Notes: generated by a model not told the origin, from the sequence alone. A stretch of DNA of 64,000 nt from Dyella sp. AtDHG13 (GCF_003201105.1 NZ_QICJ01000011.1:124001-188000); one strand, 5' to 3'. Numbered from the stretch's first letter, positions 12,293-22,134 are shown. Numbers and translations are program-made.

Positions 12293-13771
12293 TCAGGAGG
12301 CCGCGGCCAGGCGGCGCGCGCCCAGTTCCTGCTCGATGCGCAGCTCCAGGGACTTGTCGATGCGGTACAGGAACAGCAGCGCCACCGCGAGCAGGAAGGG
12401 CAGGGAGCAGAACACGCTGACGGTGAGGCGGATACCGTTCACCACGGCGGGCGATTGCGTCGCCGCCTCCGCCACGTAGCCGTAGTGCGCGAGGATGCCG
12501 GCCACCAGCGCGCCACCCACGCTCAGGCCCACCTTCAATCCGCACAGCATCGCCGAGAAGATGATGGCCGTGGCGCGCCGCCGGTTGCGCCACTCCGAGT
12601 AGTCCGCCACGTCCGCGATCATCGCCCACAGCAGTGGAATGGTGATGCCGTAGAAGAAGCCGTGAAAAACGTAGGACAGCACCACCAGGCCGATCGCATC
12701 GGGCGGATACGCGCAGAACGCCAACAGGAACAGCGTGGAGGCAAACAGTGCGCCGCCGAATACGTCGCGCTTGCCGAACCGGTCCGCCAGCCGCTTGGAA
12801 AAGCCGATGCCGACGATCATGAAGATGATGCCCAGCGCGTTGAACACGCTGAAGGCGGAAGTCGGCGCGTCCTTGGGCCAGCGGAACTCGGTGAGTCCCG
12901 CGCCGGCCAAGGCGTGGTTCAAGCCCGCGATGAAGGCATTGAACCCGACCCTGTCGAGGAAGGCGGCCAGCTGTGTGCCGTCCAGGTAGTACTTGAAGTA
13001 ATAGATGTACATGCCGCCCTTCAACGCGAGGTTGATGAACAGCAGCACGGTGATGGCCAGCATGATCTGCCACGGCCGGTTGCGCAGCAGGTCGCCGAGA
13101 TCCTCGCCGACGCTGGACGACTGCTCCTTCGCCGGCACGATGCGCTCGCGCGTGGTGAAGAAGGTGATGAGGAAGAACACCGTGCCGACGACGGCGAAGA
13201 TCGTCATGGTATTGTGGAAACCGCGCGCCTTGTCACCGTCGCCGAGAATCAGCACCAGCGGCAGCAGCAGCACCTGGATGACGAACTGCGCGATCATCAC
13301 CGCCACGAAGCGGTACGACGACAGGCTGTTGCGCTCGGCCATGCTGCCGGTGAGCACGCCGCTCAGCGCCGCATAAGGCAGATTATTGGCCACGTACACC
13401 AGCACCAGCAGCGTATAGGTCGCCATGGCGTAGGTGATCTTGCCCTCCACGCTGAGCGACGGCGTACTGAAGGCCAGCAGCGACAGCGCACCAAACGGCA
13501 CCGCCGTCCACAGCACCCAAGGACGGAACTTGCCCCAGCGCGTGCGCGTGCGATCCGCCACCAGGCCCATCACCGGCGTGAACACGAAGGCGCCGAGCAG
13601 CCCCACCACGAAGATGATGGCCGCCGCCGTGCCCGCCGGAATGCGGAACACGTCGGTGTAGAAGAACGCCAGAAAGGTCACCAGCGTCTGGAAGATCAGG
13701 TTCGCGGCGAGGTCGCCGAGGCTGTAGCCGATCTTCTCGATGACCGATAACGATTGCGAAGAGTTGTTCAT
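12293..13771 (-). CDS. GPH-family sugar:cation symporter (xylo-oligosaccharide/pentoside importer)
   Basis: A 492-residue inner-membrane transporter of the glycoside-pentoside-hexuronide:cation symporter family. It begins MNNSSQSLSVIEKIGYSLGD, followed by LAANLIFQTLVTFLAFFYTD. The hallmark cytoplasmic loop MGLVADRTRTRWGKFRPW is present, and about twelve hydrophobic segments can be counted. The start at 13771 gives the family N-terminus; the open frame reaches 23 codons further. It lies between the TBDR and a cytoplasmic GH43, which argues for uptake of xylo- or arabinoxylo-oligosaccharides from the periplasm. The ribosome site is weak. Confidence 0.92.
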   Translation of the reverse strand: MNNSSQSLSVIEKIGYSLGDLAANLIFQTLVTFLAFFYTDVFRIPAGTAAAIIFVVGLLGAFVFTPVMGLVADRTRTRWGKFRPWVLWTAVPFGALSLLAFSTPSLSVEGKITYAMATYTLLVLVYVANNLPYAALSGVLTGSMAERNSLSSYRFVAVMIAQFVIQVLLLPLVLILGDGDKARGFHNTMTIFAVVGTVFFLITFFTTRERIVPAKEQSSSVGEDLGDLLRNRPWQIMLAITVLLFINLALKGGMYIYYFKYYLDGTQLAAFLDRVGFNAFIAGLNHALAGAGLTEFRWPKDAPTSAFSVFNALGIIFMIVGIGFSKRLADRFGKRDVFGGALFASTLFLLAFCAYPPDAIGLVVLSYVFHGFFYGITIPLLWAMIADVADYSEWRNRRRATAIIFSAMLCGLKVGLSVGGALVAGILAHYGYVAEAATQSPAVVNGIRLTVSVFCSLPFLLAVALLFLYRIDKSLELRIEQELGARRLAAAS

Positions 13772-13843
13772 GCGCGTCTTTCGATACCACGACAGGTCAG
13801 AAACAAGGTGACGCGCCACCGAAGTGCCGACCCGCCACACGTC

Positions 13844-13878
13844 GCGGCCCGGCCGGCGGAGAACGCCGGGCGGGCCGC
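13844..13878 (-). promoter_or_regulatory. Strong intercistronic hairpin between TBDR and symporter genes
   Basis: A 15-base arm (GCGGCCCGGCCGGCG) faces CGCCGGGCGGGCCGC with 14 of 15 pairs and a GAGAA loop. No T-run follows on the minus strand. It probably protects the TBDR mRNA 3' end and lowers expression of the downstream inner-membrane and cytoplasmic genes. Confidence 0.6.
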
Positions 13879-13902
13879 GGATGTTTCATGCACGAGCGCC
13901 GA

Positions 13903-16830
13903 TCAGAACGTCCCGCGTATGCCCAGCATGATCGTATAGCCCGGCGTGTAGTACGTATACGCCGCGTTGTTGTACGTGAGCGTCTGGCGGAAGTTGGCCT
14001 TGGTCATGTTGATCACGTTGAAGGTCAGCGTCGGCTTGGACATCCACTGCGCGAACTGGTAGCTGGCGGAAAGGTCCAGCTGGCCGCGAGCGTCCGTCTT
14101 GATCTGCGCGAAAGGCAGGCCGTTCTGGTTCGCGGTGGAGCTGACCTGCGCCGAGTTCCAGGTGTAGGACAGGCGAACCATCGCGCCGTAGTTTTCCCAG
14201 TACGTGGTCACGTTATAGGTGTGCGGAGACACACCAATGGCCTGCGCCGGCACACCGCTGCCGATGCTCTTCTGCGAGGTGACGGTGTAGTTCGCCTGCA
14301 CGCCCAGGCCCTTCACCACGAAATCCAGCGGCTGCACCCAGTTCGCTTCCGCGCCCTTGATGAACAGCGTGCCGTCCGCGTTAACCTGCTGCGACACCTG
14401 CACCATCGCCTGCGACGGGCCGCCGCGCAGGTTGATCGCCTGCTGCTGCGTGTCGGTGAGCGAGGAGAACGGAATGCCCATCTGGGAGAACGGAACCAGG
14501 TTGGTGCCGCTGACCGTGAAGCCCTTGATGCGCTTGCCGAACAGATCCAGCGCGAGGTAGCCCTCGTTGCCGGTGTACCACTCGCCGCCGAAGTCGAGGT
14601 TGGTGGACAGGTACGGCGCCAGCTTCGGGTTGCCCTGCGTGGCGATTTCCGCCGCCGGGTCGCTGAAGTTGGTGTTGGGCACCATCGCGCTGGGATCGGG
14701 GCGCGTCAGCGAGCGCGACGCGGCCAGTCGCAGCACCACGTCGTCGGTGGCATTGAAGGCGGCGTTGAACGACGGCAGGTAGTAGCCGTAGGTGTTCTTC
14801 AGCGTGACGTACTGCAGCTGTCCGCCGATGCTGGAGGGGCCGGCAATGGTCTGGTCGGTGGCCGCGTGGCGCACGCCGCCGTTGACGCGCAGCTCGTGGC
14901 CGCCCAGGTCCCACTTGCCGTTGCCTTCGAGGTACCACGCCCAGGTGCGTTCCTCGATGTTGCCCGCGTTGGCGCCGCTGGCCGCCGCCGTGGTGAGCGG
15001 CGCGGTGGCGTTGAGGTAGTCGTAGTTGGTCGCCGCCATCAGCGCGGCATAGTCGATGGCGATGAAGCCATCCTTGCCCGGCTTGATGTACTGCGACCAG
15101 CCATTGGCGCCCACAGCGGCCTGCACGGCGCTGGCCCAGGCCGCCGAGTTGTCGTAGGCCTTGATCTGGCGGCTGATGTCGTCGTACGCGATGCCGGTGC
15201 GCAGGTTGTTGCTGTCGTCGCCCCACTGCAGGTCCCAGCGGGTGCCCTTGTTGTCGGTGGTGCGCGTTTCGTTCTGGATGTTGACGCGGTAGTACTGCCA
15301 GCCCAGGTTCGGATCGTTGAGGTTCACGCTGGGCGTGATGGTCGGGTACTGGCCGCCGGTGTTGTTGTAGTTCACCGAGATGTTCTGGTTCAGCGGGGTC
15401 TGCACGTCGATCGACGGTGCGTACTGCCGGTACCAGCTGCGCTGCGTGTAGGCCTGGAAATCCAGCTTCACGTCGCCATCGGAACCCAGCAGCAGCGTGC
15501 CGCCCGGGTTGATGTTGTAGAACTTGGTGTGCTGGTCGTACGGGCGGTCTTCCAGGAAGTACTGCGCGTTGGCGAAGTTGGCCTGGGTGACCACGTCGTT
15601 CTGGTCGACCTGCATGTTGGTCGGGATCAGCTGTCCGCTGCGGCCGATCAGGTTCATGTCCAGGCGGTCGAAGTGCTTCTCTTTCTGCGAGAACAGCGTA
15701 TCCAGGTAGAAATGCGCTGCGTCGCTCGGCCGCCACTCGAACGAGGCCATGGCCGATTGATGGTCGTTGGTGCCGTGCGTGTAAGCATCGCGGCCCAGTC
15801 GCGGGATGAGCGCGTTGGCGAGCTGCGCGGTGGTCAGGCCTGGGTTGTGCGCGAGCAGCCAGGCGTTGTTGATGGCCTGACCCTGCGTCAGGCCCAGGCC
15901 CGCATTGGCCGGCACCGTGCCGGGAATGACCCAGCTGCCGCCCGCCGGGCTGCAATGGCCGCTGGCGTTGCCGCACTGCGCGGCGGTGAGTTGCGGCGTG
16001 GTCCAGCCCACGGTTTCGAAGCCCTGCACGTCGTAGTCGCTCTTGGACGCGGTGTAGCCCACCGTCGCGCCGAAGGTGCCTTCCTTGTTGGTCCAGCTGC
16101 CGATCAGCGAGCCGCGCGGCTTCACGTCCTTGCCGATGGACTGGTACTGGCCCTGCAGCGAGTACGTCAGGTGCGTGCCCGGATTGTCGAACGGACGCGT
16201 GGTGCGCATGTCGACCACGCCGGCCACGCCGCCTTCGGTCATGCTGGGCGTCGGCGTCTTGTTGACCGTGAGCTGGGTGAAGAACTCGGTGGGCAACAGG
16301 TCCAGATCGACCTCGCGGTTCTGGTTCTGCGAGTTCAGGCCGCCAGCGGACGCCACGGCGAGCTGGTCGCCGTTGAGCATGATCTTGGTGAAGTCGGTGC
16401 CCAAGCCGCGGATCTGCACGTTCACGCCTTCGCCGTCGACGTCGCGCGTCAACTGCACGCCCGGTACGCGGTTCAGCGACTCTGCGATGTTGGTGTCGGG
16501 AAACTTGCCGATGTCTTCGGCGTACACCGAATCGGTGACGTTGGTGGCGTCGCGCTTGGCGTCGGTCTGGAACTGGATACTGTTGCGGTAGCTGCCGCTC
16601 ACGTTCACGGCGCCGAGCGTCTTGGTCTGCTCGGGGTTCTGCGTGTTGGCGTTCTGTCCGTCGGTGGTGGCCGCCTTCTTGTCCTGCGGCTTGGCCGGAT
16701 TCTGCGACGGCGTCTGGGACGGTGTCTGCGATGCGGTCGCATCCTGCGCCTGCGCGGTCCCAACCACGCCCAGCAAGGCAAGACTCAACGCATGCGACAA
16801 CACGGTTCTAGCGATACGGGCCTGCACCAT
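13903..16830 (-). CDS. TonB-dependent receptor, xylan/xylo-oligosaccharide type
   Basis: A 975-residue outer-membrane receptor of the large FecA/CirA-like type found in Xanthomonas carbohydrate loci. The start at 16830 gives a signal peptide (MVQARIARTVLSHALSLALL, then GVVGTAQAQ). A Gln/Thr/Pro-rich linker leads to the plug domain with DIGKFPDTNIAESLNRVPGV, QIRGLGTDFTKIMLNG and TEGGVAGVVDMRT. The barrel ends in the aromatic C-terminus YTPGYTIMLGIRGTF. It heads an operon with the GPH symporter, GH43 and epimerase, and is divergent from the glucuronate transporter gene; a LacI-type operator lies 121 bases upstream. By context it should carry xylo-oligosaccharides or glucuronoxylo-oligosaccharides; the exact ligand is inference. 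Confidence 0.93.
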   Translation of the reverse strand: MVQARIARTVLSHALSLALLGVVGTAQAQDATASQTPSQTPSQNPAKPQDKKAATTDGQNANTQNPEQTKTLGAVNVSGSYRNSIQFQTDAKRDATNVTDSVYAEDIGKFPDTNIAESLNRVPGVQLTRDVDGEGVNVQIRGLGTDFTKIMLNGDQLAVASAGGLNSQNQNREVDLDLLPTEFFTQLTVNKTPTPSMTEGGVAGVVDMRTTRPFDNPGTHLTYSLQGQYQSIGKDVKPRGSLIGSWTNKEGTFGATVGYTASKSDYDVQGFETVGWTTPQLTAAQCGNASGHCSPAGGSWVIPGTVPANAGLGLTQGQAINNAWLLAHNPGLTTAQLANALIPRLGRDAYTHGTNDHQSAMASFEWRPSDAAHFYLDTLFSQKEKHFDRLDMNLIGRSGQLIPTNMQVDQNDVVTQANFANAQYFLEDRPYDQHTKFYNINPGGTLLLGSDGDVKLDFQAYTQRSWYRQYAPSIDVQTPLNQNISVNYNNTGGQYPTITPSVNLNDPNLGWQYYRVNIQNETRTTDNKGTRWDLQWGDDSNNLRTGIAYDDISRQIKAYDNSAAWASAVQAAVGANGWSQYIKPGKDGFIAIDYAALMAATNYDYLNATAPLTTAAASGANAGNIEERTWAWYLEGNGKWDLGGHELRVNGGVRHAATDQTIAGPSSIGGQLQYVTLKNTYGYYLPSFNAAFNATDDVVLRLAASRSLTRPDPSAMVPNTNFSDPAAEIATQGNPKLAPYLSTNLDFGGEWYTGNEGYLALDLFGKRIKGFTVSGTNLVPFSQMGIPFSSLTDTQQQAINLRGGPSQAMVQVSQQVNADGTLFIKGAEANWVQPLDFVVKGLGVQANYTVTSQKSIGSGVPAQAIGVSPHTYNVTTYWENYGAMVRLSYTWNSAQVSSTANQNGLPFAQIKTDARGQLDLSASYQFAQWMSKPTLTFNVINMTKANFRQTLTYNNAAYTYYTPGYTIMLGIRGTF

Positions 16831-16950
16831 ACTCCCCTCTCGATTCTGTTGGCGAAATCGCCCCCCGAGCGCCCGTTGGGCGCCCGCCGATTCCTTAGAT
16901 GTGCTGCAAATCCTCCGCCGGACCATGCCTCCCGTCTCGGCGCGGAGAAA

Positions 16951-16964
16951 AGGTAGCGCTAACA
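16951..16964. promoter_or_regulatory. LacI-type operator (xyl-box-like), TBDR side
   Basis: AGGTAGCGCTAACA matches 13 of 14 positions of TGGTAGCGCTAACA, which is the exact sequence upstream of xylB in this window and, from memory, the xyl-box of Xanthomonas xylan genes. The TAGCGCTA core is a perfect palindrome with the central CG typical of LacI-family sites. It lies 121 bases before the TBDR start. Confidence 0.8.
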
Positions 16965-17104
16965 ATATCGACCCGCACGCTGCAGGGCAGCATGCCCTTC
17001 AGGTATGACGAAATAGGCCTGAAAGTCGGCCTAAACAGGCATTTTTGCGATGTGCATCCGCACAACGAAACGAAAGTGACATTCGGCGAAGGCGGTGACA
17101 ATAA

Positions 17105-17118
17105 TGGTAGCGCTATCA
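17105..17118. promoter_or_regulatory. LacI-type operator (xyl-box-like), exuT side
   Basis: TGGTAGCGCTATCA matches 13 of 14 positions of the shared motif and lies 30 bases before the chosen transporter start. A site so close to the start codon fits repression by blocking RNA polymerase. Confidence 0.8.
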
Positions 17119-17147
17119 ATTTTGATGGCGACGCCGATGGGGACGGG

Positions 17148-18497
17148 ATGAGGCGAGCAGAGCACACGCGCGACGCCATGGCGCATGCGCGCAACGAGCG
17201 CGGCGCGGCCACCGCCGCGCCATCGGCGAAGATCGGCAACTACCGCTGGCGCATCTGCGCGCTGCTACTGGCGGCCACCACGATCAGCTACATCGACCGC
17301 CAGGTGCTGGGCGTGCTCGCGCCATTCCTGCAGGAAAAAATGGGCTGGAGCGAGGTGCAGTACAGCAGCATCGTCACGTCGTTCCAGGCCGCGTACGCCA
17401 TCGGCCTGTTGTGCGCGGGCGCGGTGATCGACCGCTTCGGCACGCGCATCGGCTATGCCATCGCCATCGGCATCTGGAGCCTCGCGGCGATGAGCCATTC
17501 GCTCGCCACCGGCGTGATCAGCTTCGCCATCGCGCGCTTTGCGCTGGGCCTTGGCGAGGCCGGCAACTTCCCCGCGGCGATCAAGGCGGTGGCCGAATGG
17601 TTTCCCCAGCGCGAGCGCGCGCTCGCCGCGGGCATCTTCAACTCGGGCTCCAATATCGGTGCGATAGCGGCGCCGCTGCTGGTGCCGATTGTTGCGGCGC
17701 AATGGGGATGGCAGGCCGCCTTCCTCTGCACGGGAGCGCTCAGCGCCACCTGGCTGGCGCTCTGGCTGCGCACCTATCGCACGCCGGACCAGGAACCGCG
17801 CCTGTCCGCGGCGGAACGCGCGCACATCGGCACGGAACCCGCGGTGCCGACGCCGCGCGTACCGTGGGCGCAATTGCTGCGCTATCGCCAGACCTGGGCG
17901 TTCGCGGCAGCCAAGTTCATCACCGATCCGATCTGGTGGTTCTTCCTGTTCTGGCTGCCCAAGTTCCTGCATGCGCAATACGGGTTGGGCCTGCTGGAGC
18001 TGGGCGCACCGCTGATCACCATCTTTCTGCTCGCCGACGCCGGCAGCATCGCCGGCGGCTGGCTGGCCGGCGCCCTGATCCGGCGCGGGATGAGCGTGAA
18101 CCGTGCACGCAAGACGTCCATGCTGATCTGCGTGACGCTGATCCTGCCGGTGATGTTCGCCGCGAAGGCCGACAACCTCTGGCTCGCCGTCGTGCTGGTG
18201 GGGCTCGCCACCGCGGGCCACCAGGGCTGGTCCGCCAATGTCTACACGCTCACGTCCGACCTGTTCCCGCGGCGCGCCGTGGCCTCCGTGGTCGGCATCG
18301 GCGGTTTCGCGGGCGCGGTGGGCGGCATGCTGATCTCCACCGTCATCGGATTGTTGCTGCAGGCCACGGGCAGTTACGTGCCGGTATTCCTCATGGCGGG
18401 CGGCGCCTATGTGCTCGCGTGGGTCGTGGTGCAGTGGCTGGTGCCTCGCCTCGAACCGGTCGTGCTCGATCACGCCGACAACGCAAAGGTTTCCTGA
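17148..18497 (+). CDS. exuT: ExuT-like hexuronate MFS transporter
   Basis: A 449-residue inner-membrane MFS transporter of the anion:cation symporter group (ExuT/GudP type). It has IGNYRWRICALLLAATTISY followed by IDRQVLGVLAPFLQ, the family N-terminal signature, and the loop GLGEAGNFPAAIKAVAEWFP. The likely substrate is D-glucuronate (or galacturonate) because uxaC lies in the same operon. The start at 17148 is a compromise: GGGGACGGG just before it is a poor ribosome site. An ATG at 17178 would also keep the first helix, and starts further upstream would cross the operator. The xylanase gene begins 3 bases after its stop. Confidence 0.87.
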   Translation: MRRAEHTRDAMAHARNERGAATAAPSAKIGNYRWRICALLLAATTISYIDRQVLGVLAPFLQEKMGWSEVQYSSIVTSFQAAYAIGLLCAGAVIDRFGTRIGYAIAIGIWSLAAMSHSLATGVISFAIARFALGLGEAGNFPAAIKAVAEWFPQRERALAAGIFNSGSNIGAIAAPLLVPIVAAQWGWQAAFLCTGALSATWLALWLRTYRTPDQEPRLSAAERAHIGTEPAVPTPRVPWAQLLRYRQTWAFAAAKFITDPIWWFFLFWLPKFLHAQYGLGLLELGAPLITIFLLADAGSIAGGWLAGALIRRGMSVNRARKTSMLICVTLILPVMFAAKADNLWLAVVLVGLATAGHQGWSANVYTLTSDLFPRRAVASVVGIGGFAGAVGGMLISTVIGLLLQATGSYVPVFLMAGGAYVLAWVVVQWLVPRLEPVVLDHADNAKVS

Positions 18498-18500
18498 GCC

Positions 18501-19520
18501 ATGCGCAACGCATTCCTGCTGTCTGTACTGCTTGCCTTCGCACCGGCACTCGCTGCCGCCGGCACGCCCATCGCCCAAGCGCAACCCAAGTTTCTTGGCA
18601 GCGCCTATGGCGCGGCGCAAGCGCCGGATTTCGCCGAATACTGGAACAAGGTGACGCCCGAGAACGCCGGCAAGTGGGGCAGCGTGGAGGCCGTGCGTGG
18701 GCAGAGGGACTGGTCCGCGCTGGACGATGCTTACAACTTCGCCAAGGCCCACCACTTTCCATTCCATCTACACGTGCTGGTGTGGGGCGAGCAGCAGCCG
18801 ACATGGCTGCGCAAGCTGCCCGCCGATGAGCAGCGACACGCCATCGAGTCGTGGTTCGATGCGGTTGCCGCGCGCTATCCCGACCTCGACTTCGTCGAAG
18901 TGGTGAACGAACCCCTGCATCATCCGCCCAGCGGCAAGCGCAAGGATGGCGGTCATTACATGGATGCGCTGGGCGGCAAGGGCGCGAGCGGCTGGGATTG
19001 GATCGTCACGGCGTTCCGCCTTGCCCGCGAGCGTTTTCCCCGCGCGAAGCTGCTTATCAACGACTACGACATCACCCACAGCGATGCCAACACGCAGCGC
19101 TATCTCGCCATCGTGAAGCTGCTGCAGCAGGATGGCTTGATCGATGGCATCGGCCTGCAGGAGCACGCCTTCGAAACCAGGAACGACGTGCCCATATCCG
19201 TGCACCGCGCCAACCTGGACCGGCTCGCCGCCACCGGCCTGCCGATCTACGTAACCGAAATGGATATCGACGGCCCCACCGACGACCAGCAACTCAAGGA
19301 CTACCAACGCGTGTTCCCCGTGTTCTGGGAACACCCCGACGTCGCCGGCATCACGCTGTGGGGTTTCCGCCCCGGCCTGTGGCGCGACAGGCAAGGCGCC
19401 TACCTGCTGCGCAAGGATGGCAGCGAACGCCCGGCGCTGGCCTGGCTGCGCCAGTATGTTGGCCACGCGCGCGCCGACCAGCCGACCGCCCCGGCAACCT
19501 CCATGCACGACCCACGTTGA
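18501..19520 (+). CDS. Endo-1,4-beta-xylanase, GH10
   Basis: A 339-residue secreted or periplasmic family 10 xylanase that cuts the xylan backbone. The first 20 residues (MRNAFLLSVLLAFAPALAAA) form a signal peptide. The TIM-barrel has the acid/base E137 in VVNEPLHH and the nucleophile E253 in YVTEMDI. KVTPENAGKWG near residue 50 and TLWGFRPGLW near the end are GH10 marks. No carbohydrate-binding module is present, so it probably acts on soluble or pre-cut xylan. It lies between the hexuronate transporter and uxaC with gaps of 3 and 12 bases. Confidence 0.95.
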   Translation: MRNAFLLSVLLAFAPALAAAGTPIAQAQPKFLGSAYGAAQAPDFAEYWNKVTPENAGKWGSVEAVRGQRDWSALDDAYNFAKAHHFPFHLHVLVWGEQQPTWLRKLPADEQRHAIESWFDAVAARYPDLDFVEVVNEPLHHPPSGKRKDGGHYMDALGGKGASGWDWIVTAFRLARERFPRAKLLINDYDITHSDANTQRYLAIVKLLQQDGLIDGIGLQEHAFETRNDVPISVHRANLDRLAATGLPIYVTEMDIDGPTDDQQLKDYQRVFPVFWEHPDVAGITLWGFRPGLWRDRQGAYLLRKDGSERPALAWLRQYVGHARADQPTAPATSMHDPR

Positions 19521-19532
19521 GCCTCGCCCGCC

Positions 19533-20957
19533 ATGACCACCCAACCGCAAGCCCTCACGCTTCACGACGACCGACTGTTTTCCTCGGACCCCACGCAGCG
19601 CGCCATCGCGCGGCGCCTTTACGGCCAGGTCGGCGGCTTGCCGATCATCAGCCCGCACGGCCACACCGACCCCTCGTGGTTTGCGGACAACCAGGCCTTC
19701 GCCAACGCCACGGAACTGCTGCTGGTGCCGGACCACTACGTGTTCCGCATGCTCTACAGCCAGGGCGTTTCGCTCGATGCCCTGGGCATTCCACGTCGCG
19801 ACGGCTCGCGGGCCGAGGTCGACCCGCGCGAGGCCTGGCGCGTCTTCGCCAGCCGCTTTCATCTGTTTCGCGGCACACCCTCGTCGATGTGGCTCAACCA
19901 CGTATTCCACGACGTATTCGGCCTGCGCGTGCGGCTCGATGCCAGCACGTCCGACCTCTACTACGACCACATCAACGAAGCACTCGCCACCGCCGCGTTC
20001 CGGCCGCGCGCCTTGTTCGAGCGATTCAACATCGAACTGATCGCCACCACCGAATCGCCGCTCGATCCGCTGCAGCACCATGCTGCCATCCGCGACAGCG
20101 GCTGGGCTGGCCGCGTGATCACCGCATACCGTCCCGATCCGGCGATCGATCCGGAGCACGAACAGTTTCCCGATGCCCTGCGCGCCTTCGGCGACATCAC
20201 CGGCGAGGACGTCTATCGCTGGGACGGCTACCTGCGCGCGCATCGCCAGCGTCGCGCCTATTTCGCCAGCATGGGCGCCACCTCCACCGACCACGGCCAC
20301 CCCAGCGCGGCGACGGCCGATCTCTCACGCCACGAAGCGGAACGCCTGTTCGACAAGGTGATTCGCGGCCACGCATCGCCCGAGGAAGCCGAACTGTTCC
20401 GCGCGCAGATGCTCACCGAGATGGCCGCGATGAGCCTGGATGACGGCCTGGTGATGCAGATCCACCCCGGCTGCTTCCGCAACCACAACCGCGCGCTGTT
20501 CGAACGGTTCGGGCGTGACAAAGGCGCGGACATCCCGCTGCGCACCGAATACGTCCACGCCCTGAAACCCCTGCTCGACCGCTACGGCAACGAACCGGGC
20601 TTCCAACTGCTGCTGTTCACCCTGGACGAAAGCACCTACAGCCGCGAACTGGCGCCCCTCGCCGGCCACTACCCCGCGCTGTTCCTCGGCCCCGCCTGGT
20701 GGTTCCACGACGCGCCCGAAGGCATGTGGCGCTTCCGCGAACAAACCCTGAGCAGCGGCGGCTTCTACAACACGGTGGGCTTCAACGACGACACACGTGC
20801 CTTCCTGTCGATCCCGGCACGTCACGATGTGGCGCGGCGCGTCGATTGCGCGTTCCTGGCCAAGCTGGTGGCGGAGCACCGCATGGATGAGGATGAGGCG
20901 GCGGAGGTAGTGGTGGATCTGGCTTATCGATTGCCGAAGTGGGCGTATAGGTTGTAG
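19533..20957 (+). CDS. uxaC: UxaC, glucuronate (uronate) isomerase
   Basis: UxaC isomerises D-glucuronate to D-fructuronate (and D-galacturonate to tagaturonate) in the cytoplasm. The 474-residue product has the typical length. The metal-binding amidohydrolase-fold motif HGHTDPSWF lies near residue 42. Other family segments are SMWLNHVFHDVFGLRVRLD, TTESPLDPLQHH and WFHDAPEGMWRFREQTLSSG with the conserved C-terminal part. It feeds UxuB, mannonate dehydratase and KdgK encoded in the neighbouring minus-strand operon. The gene ends about 1.4 kb before the next gene. Confidence 0.96.
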   Translation: MTTQPQALTLHDDRLFSSDPTQRAIARRLYGQVGGLPIISPHGHTDPSWFADNQAFANATELLLVPDHYVFRMLYSQGVSLDALGIPRRDGSRAEVDPREAWRVFASRFHLFRGTPSSMWLNHVFHDVFGLRVRLDASTSDLYYDHINEALATAAFRPRALFERFNIELIATTESPLDPLQHHAAIRDSGWAGRVITAYRPDPAIDPEHEQFPDALRAFGDITGEDVYRWDGYLRAHRQRRAYFASMGATSTDHGHPSAATADLSRHEAERLFDKVIRGHASPEEAELFRAQMLTEMAAMSLDDGLVMQIHPGCFRNHNRALFERFGRDKGADIPLRTEYVHALKPLLDRYGNEPGFQLLLFTLDESTYSRELAPLAGHYPALFLGPAWWFHDAPEGMWRFREQTLSSGGFYNTVGFNDDTRAFLSIPARHDVARRVDCAFLAKLVAEHRMDEDEAAEVVVDLAYRLPKWAYRL

Positions 20958-21089
20958 GGGTGGTTGGGTTGTGGTGATGGTGTGGTGCGGGTTGTTGGTG
21001 TTCTTCTCTTGAGGGCGTGTAGGAAGTCACCTGCATGATCACTTTTAGAGTGCTGAAGGCAACCTTGCCGCACCGCCTCATGCTTTAGC

Positions 21090-21124
21090 CGTCATTCCTG
21101 CGAAGGCAGGAATCCAGTGACTTT
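21090..21124. repeat. GTCATTCC-type palindromic repeat, copy 1
   Basis: The core GTCATTCCTGCGAAGGCAGG, followed by AATCCAGTGACTTT, contains an 8-bp stem ATTCCTGC/GCAGGAAT with loop GAAG. Confidence 0.8.
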
Positions 21125-21605
21125 GCGCTGGGTTGTCGCGTGGTCGGCATTTTTTTTGGCGCTTCCGCGACCGGGCCGCCTACGCGGCGGGCGTTTCGAT
21201 CGTCTGCCGACGCTCGAGTCACTTTTCTTTTGCTGGCCCAAAAGAAAAGTAACCGAAAGAAAATGCCCTTCAGAGCCAACGCCCGCAGCATTACGAAGGG
21301 ATAAGCCCGAACGGGTGAGGTGCGTTGTGGCTTGGCAACCTTCGCCGCTACACAGCGGGTAGTTTGGAGCGCTTCGCAACGCGCCGTGGCGCAGAGGGCT
21401 TAAAGCAGCGTGCGCTACGCTTTCCGATCGCTGAGGCTAGGTAAAGGGGACGCTACGCTTCCCGGCCGTTTTGGAGAACTCGCCGCCTTGTGGCAAGCCA
21501 TTCCGATAGCGCGGCATTCCATTTCCGGAACACGACACTCCGATACAACGCCTCACTCCTGCTCTTAGCTGCCTGTTCAAATCTCGCGTGAGTCCACATT
21601 TCGCC

Positions 21606-21703
21606 TCACCGTCATCCCCGCGAAAGCGGGGATCCAGTGTCTTTAAGCCTTCTCGCAGTGCGTAAAGTCGCTGGATCCCCGCTTTCGCGGGGATGACGGT
21701 GAG
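21606..21703. repeat. Inverted pair of GTCATCCC-type repeats, copies 2 and 3
   Basis: Copy 2 (21606-21644) and copy 3 (21664-21703) are near-perfect inverted copies, differing at about three positions over 39 bases. Each holds its own ATCCCCGC/GCGGGGAT stem. The pair can form a large cruciform around a 19-base centre. Confidence 0.85.
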
Positions 21704-22134
21704 GGAACCGGTGTCGCTCCGGAGATTTTGAACAAGCTCCAGGACAGGCGCTCCGCGCCTGCCACGACGCGAAGTGCCGCGCAGCGGCACGAGCCGTCGG
21801 CTCTGGCTCTTGATCTTCCGGGTCCCCGTATGAGGCGGCGGGCGGGTGAAGGAATAGCCCGCAGGGTGGCTCGCAAGGATGCGAGCCAGTTTGTCGTCAG
21901 GGCAGGATGCCCTGTCGACAAACCCCGCAACCCGTCCGCGGACCTATCGGGCTTTGCCCGATAGGCGCCGATTCCGGGGGGCCCTTCTCTTTGGTTACTT
22001 TCTCTTGGGCAAGCAAGAGAAAGTGACCCGGACCGCGGCAGCGGTTCGGAACGCCCGCCGCGTAGGCGGCCAGATCGCGAAAGCGTTGATAAAGAGCCCA
22101 TCAACCTCTACGCGACAACCGGCCACTACCGAAA

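Larger units (their letters stand above)
16831..17147. promoter_or_regulatory. Divergent control region between TBDR operon and exuT-like operon
   Basis: This 317-base gene-free stretch separates the minus-strand TBDR operon from the plus-strand transporter-xylanase-uxaC operon. It contains two LacI-type palindromes, at 16951-16964 and 17105-17118, each nearer one of the two start codons. No convincing -35/-10 pair was picked out. Confidence 0.75.

Noticed and set aside
21643-22104. Open frames of 70-150 codons in the repeat nest
   Set aside because: They translate repeat DNA (SPRKRGSS, SGRLRGGR phrases), lack ribosome sites and match no protein family known to me.
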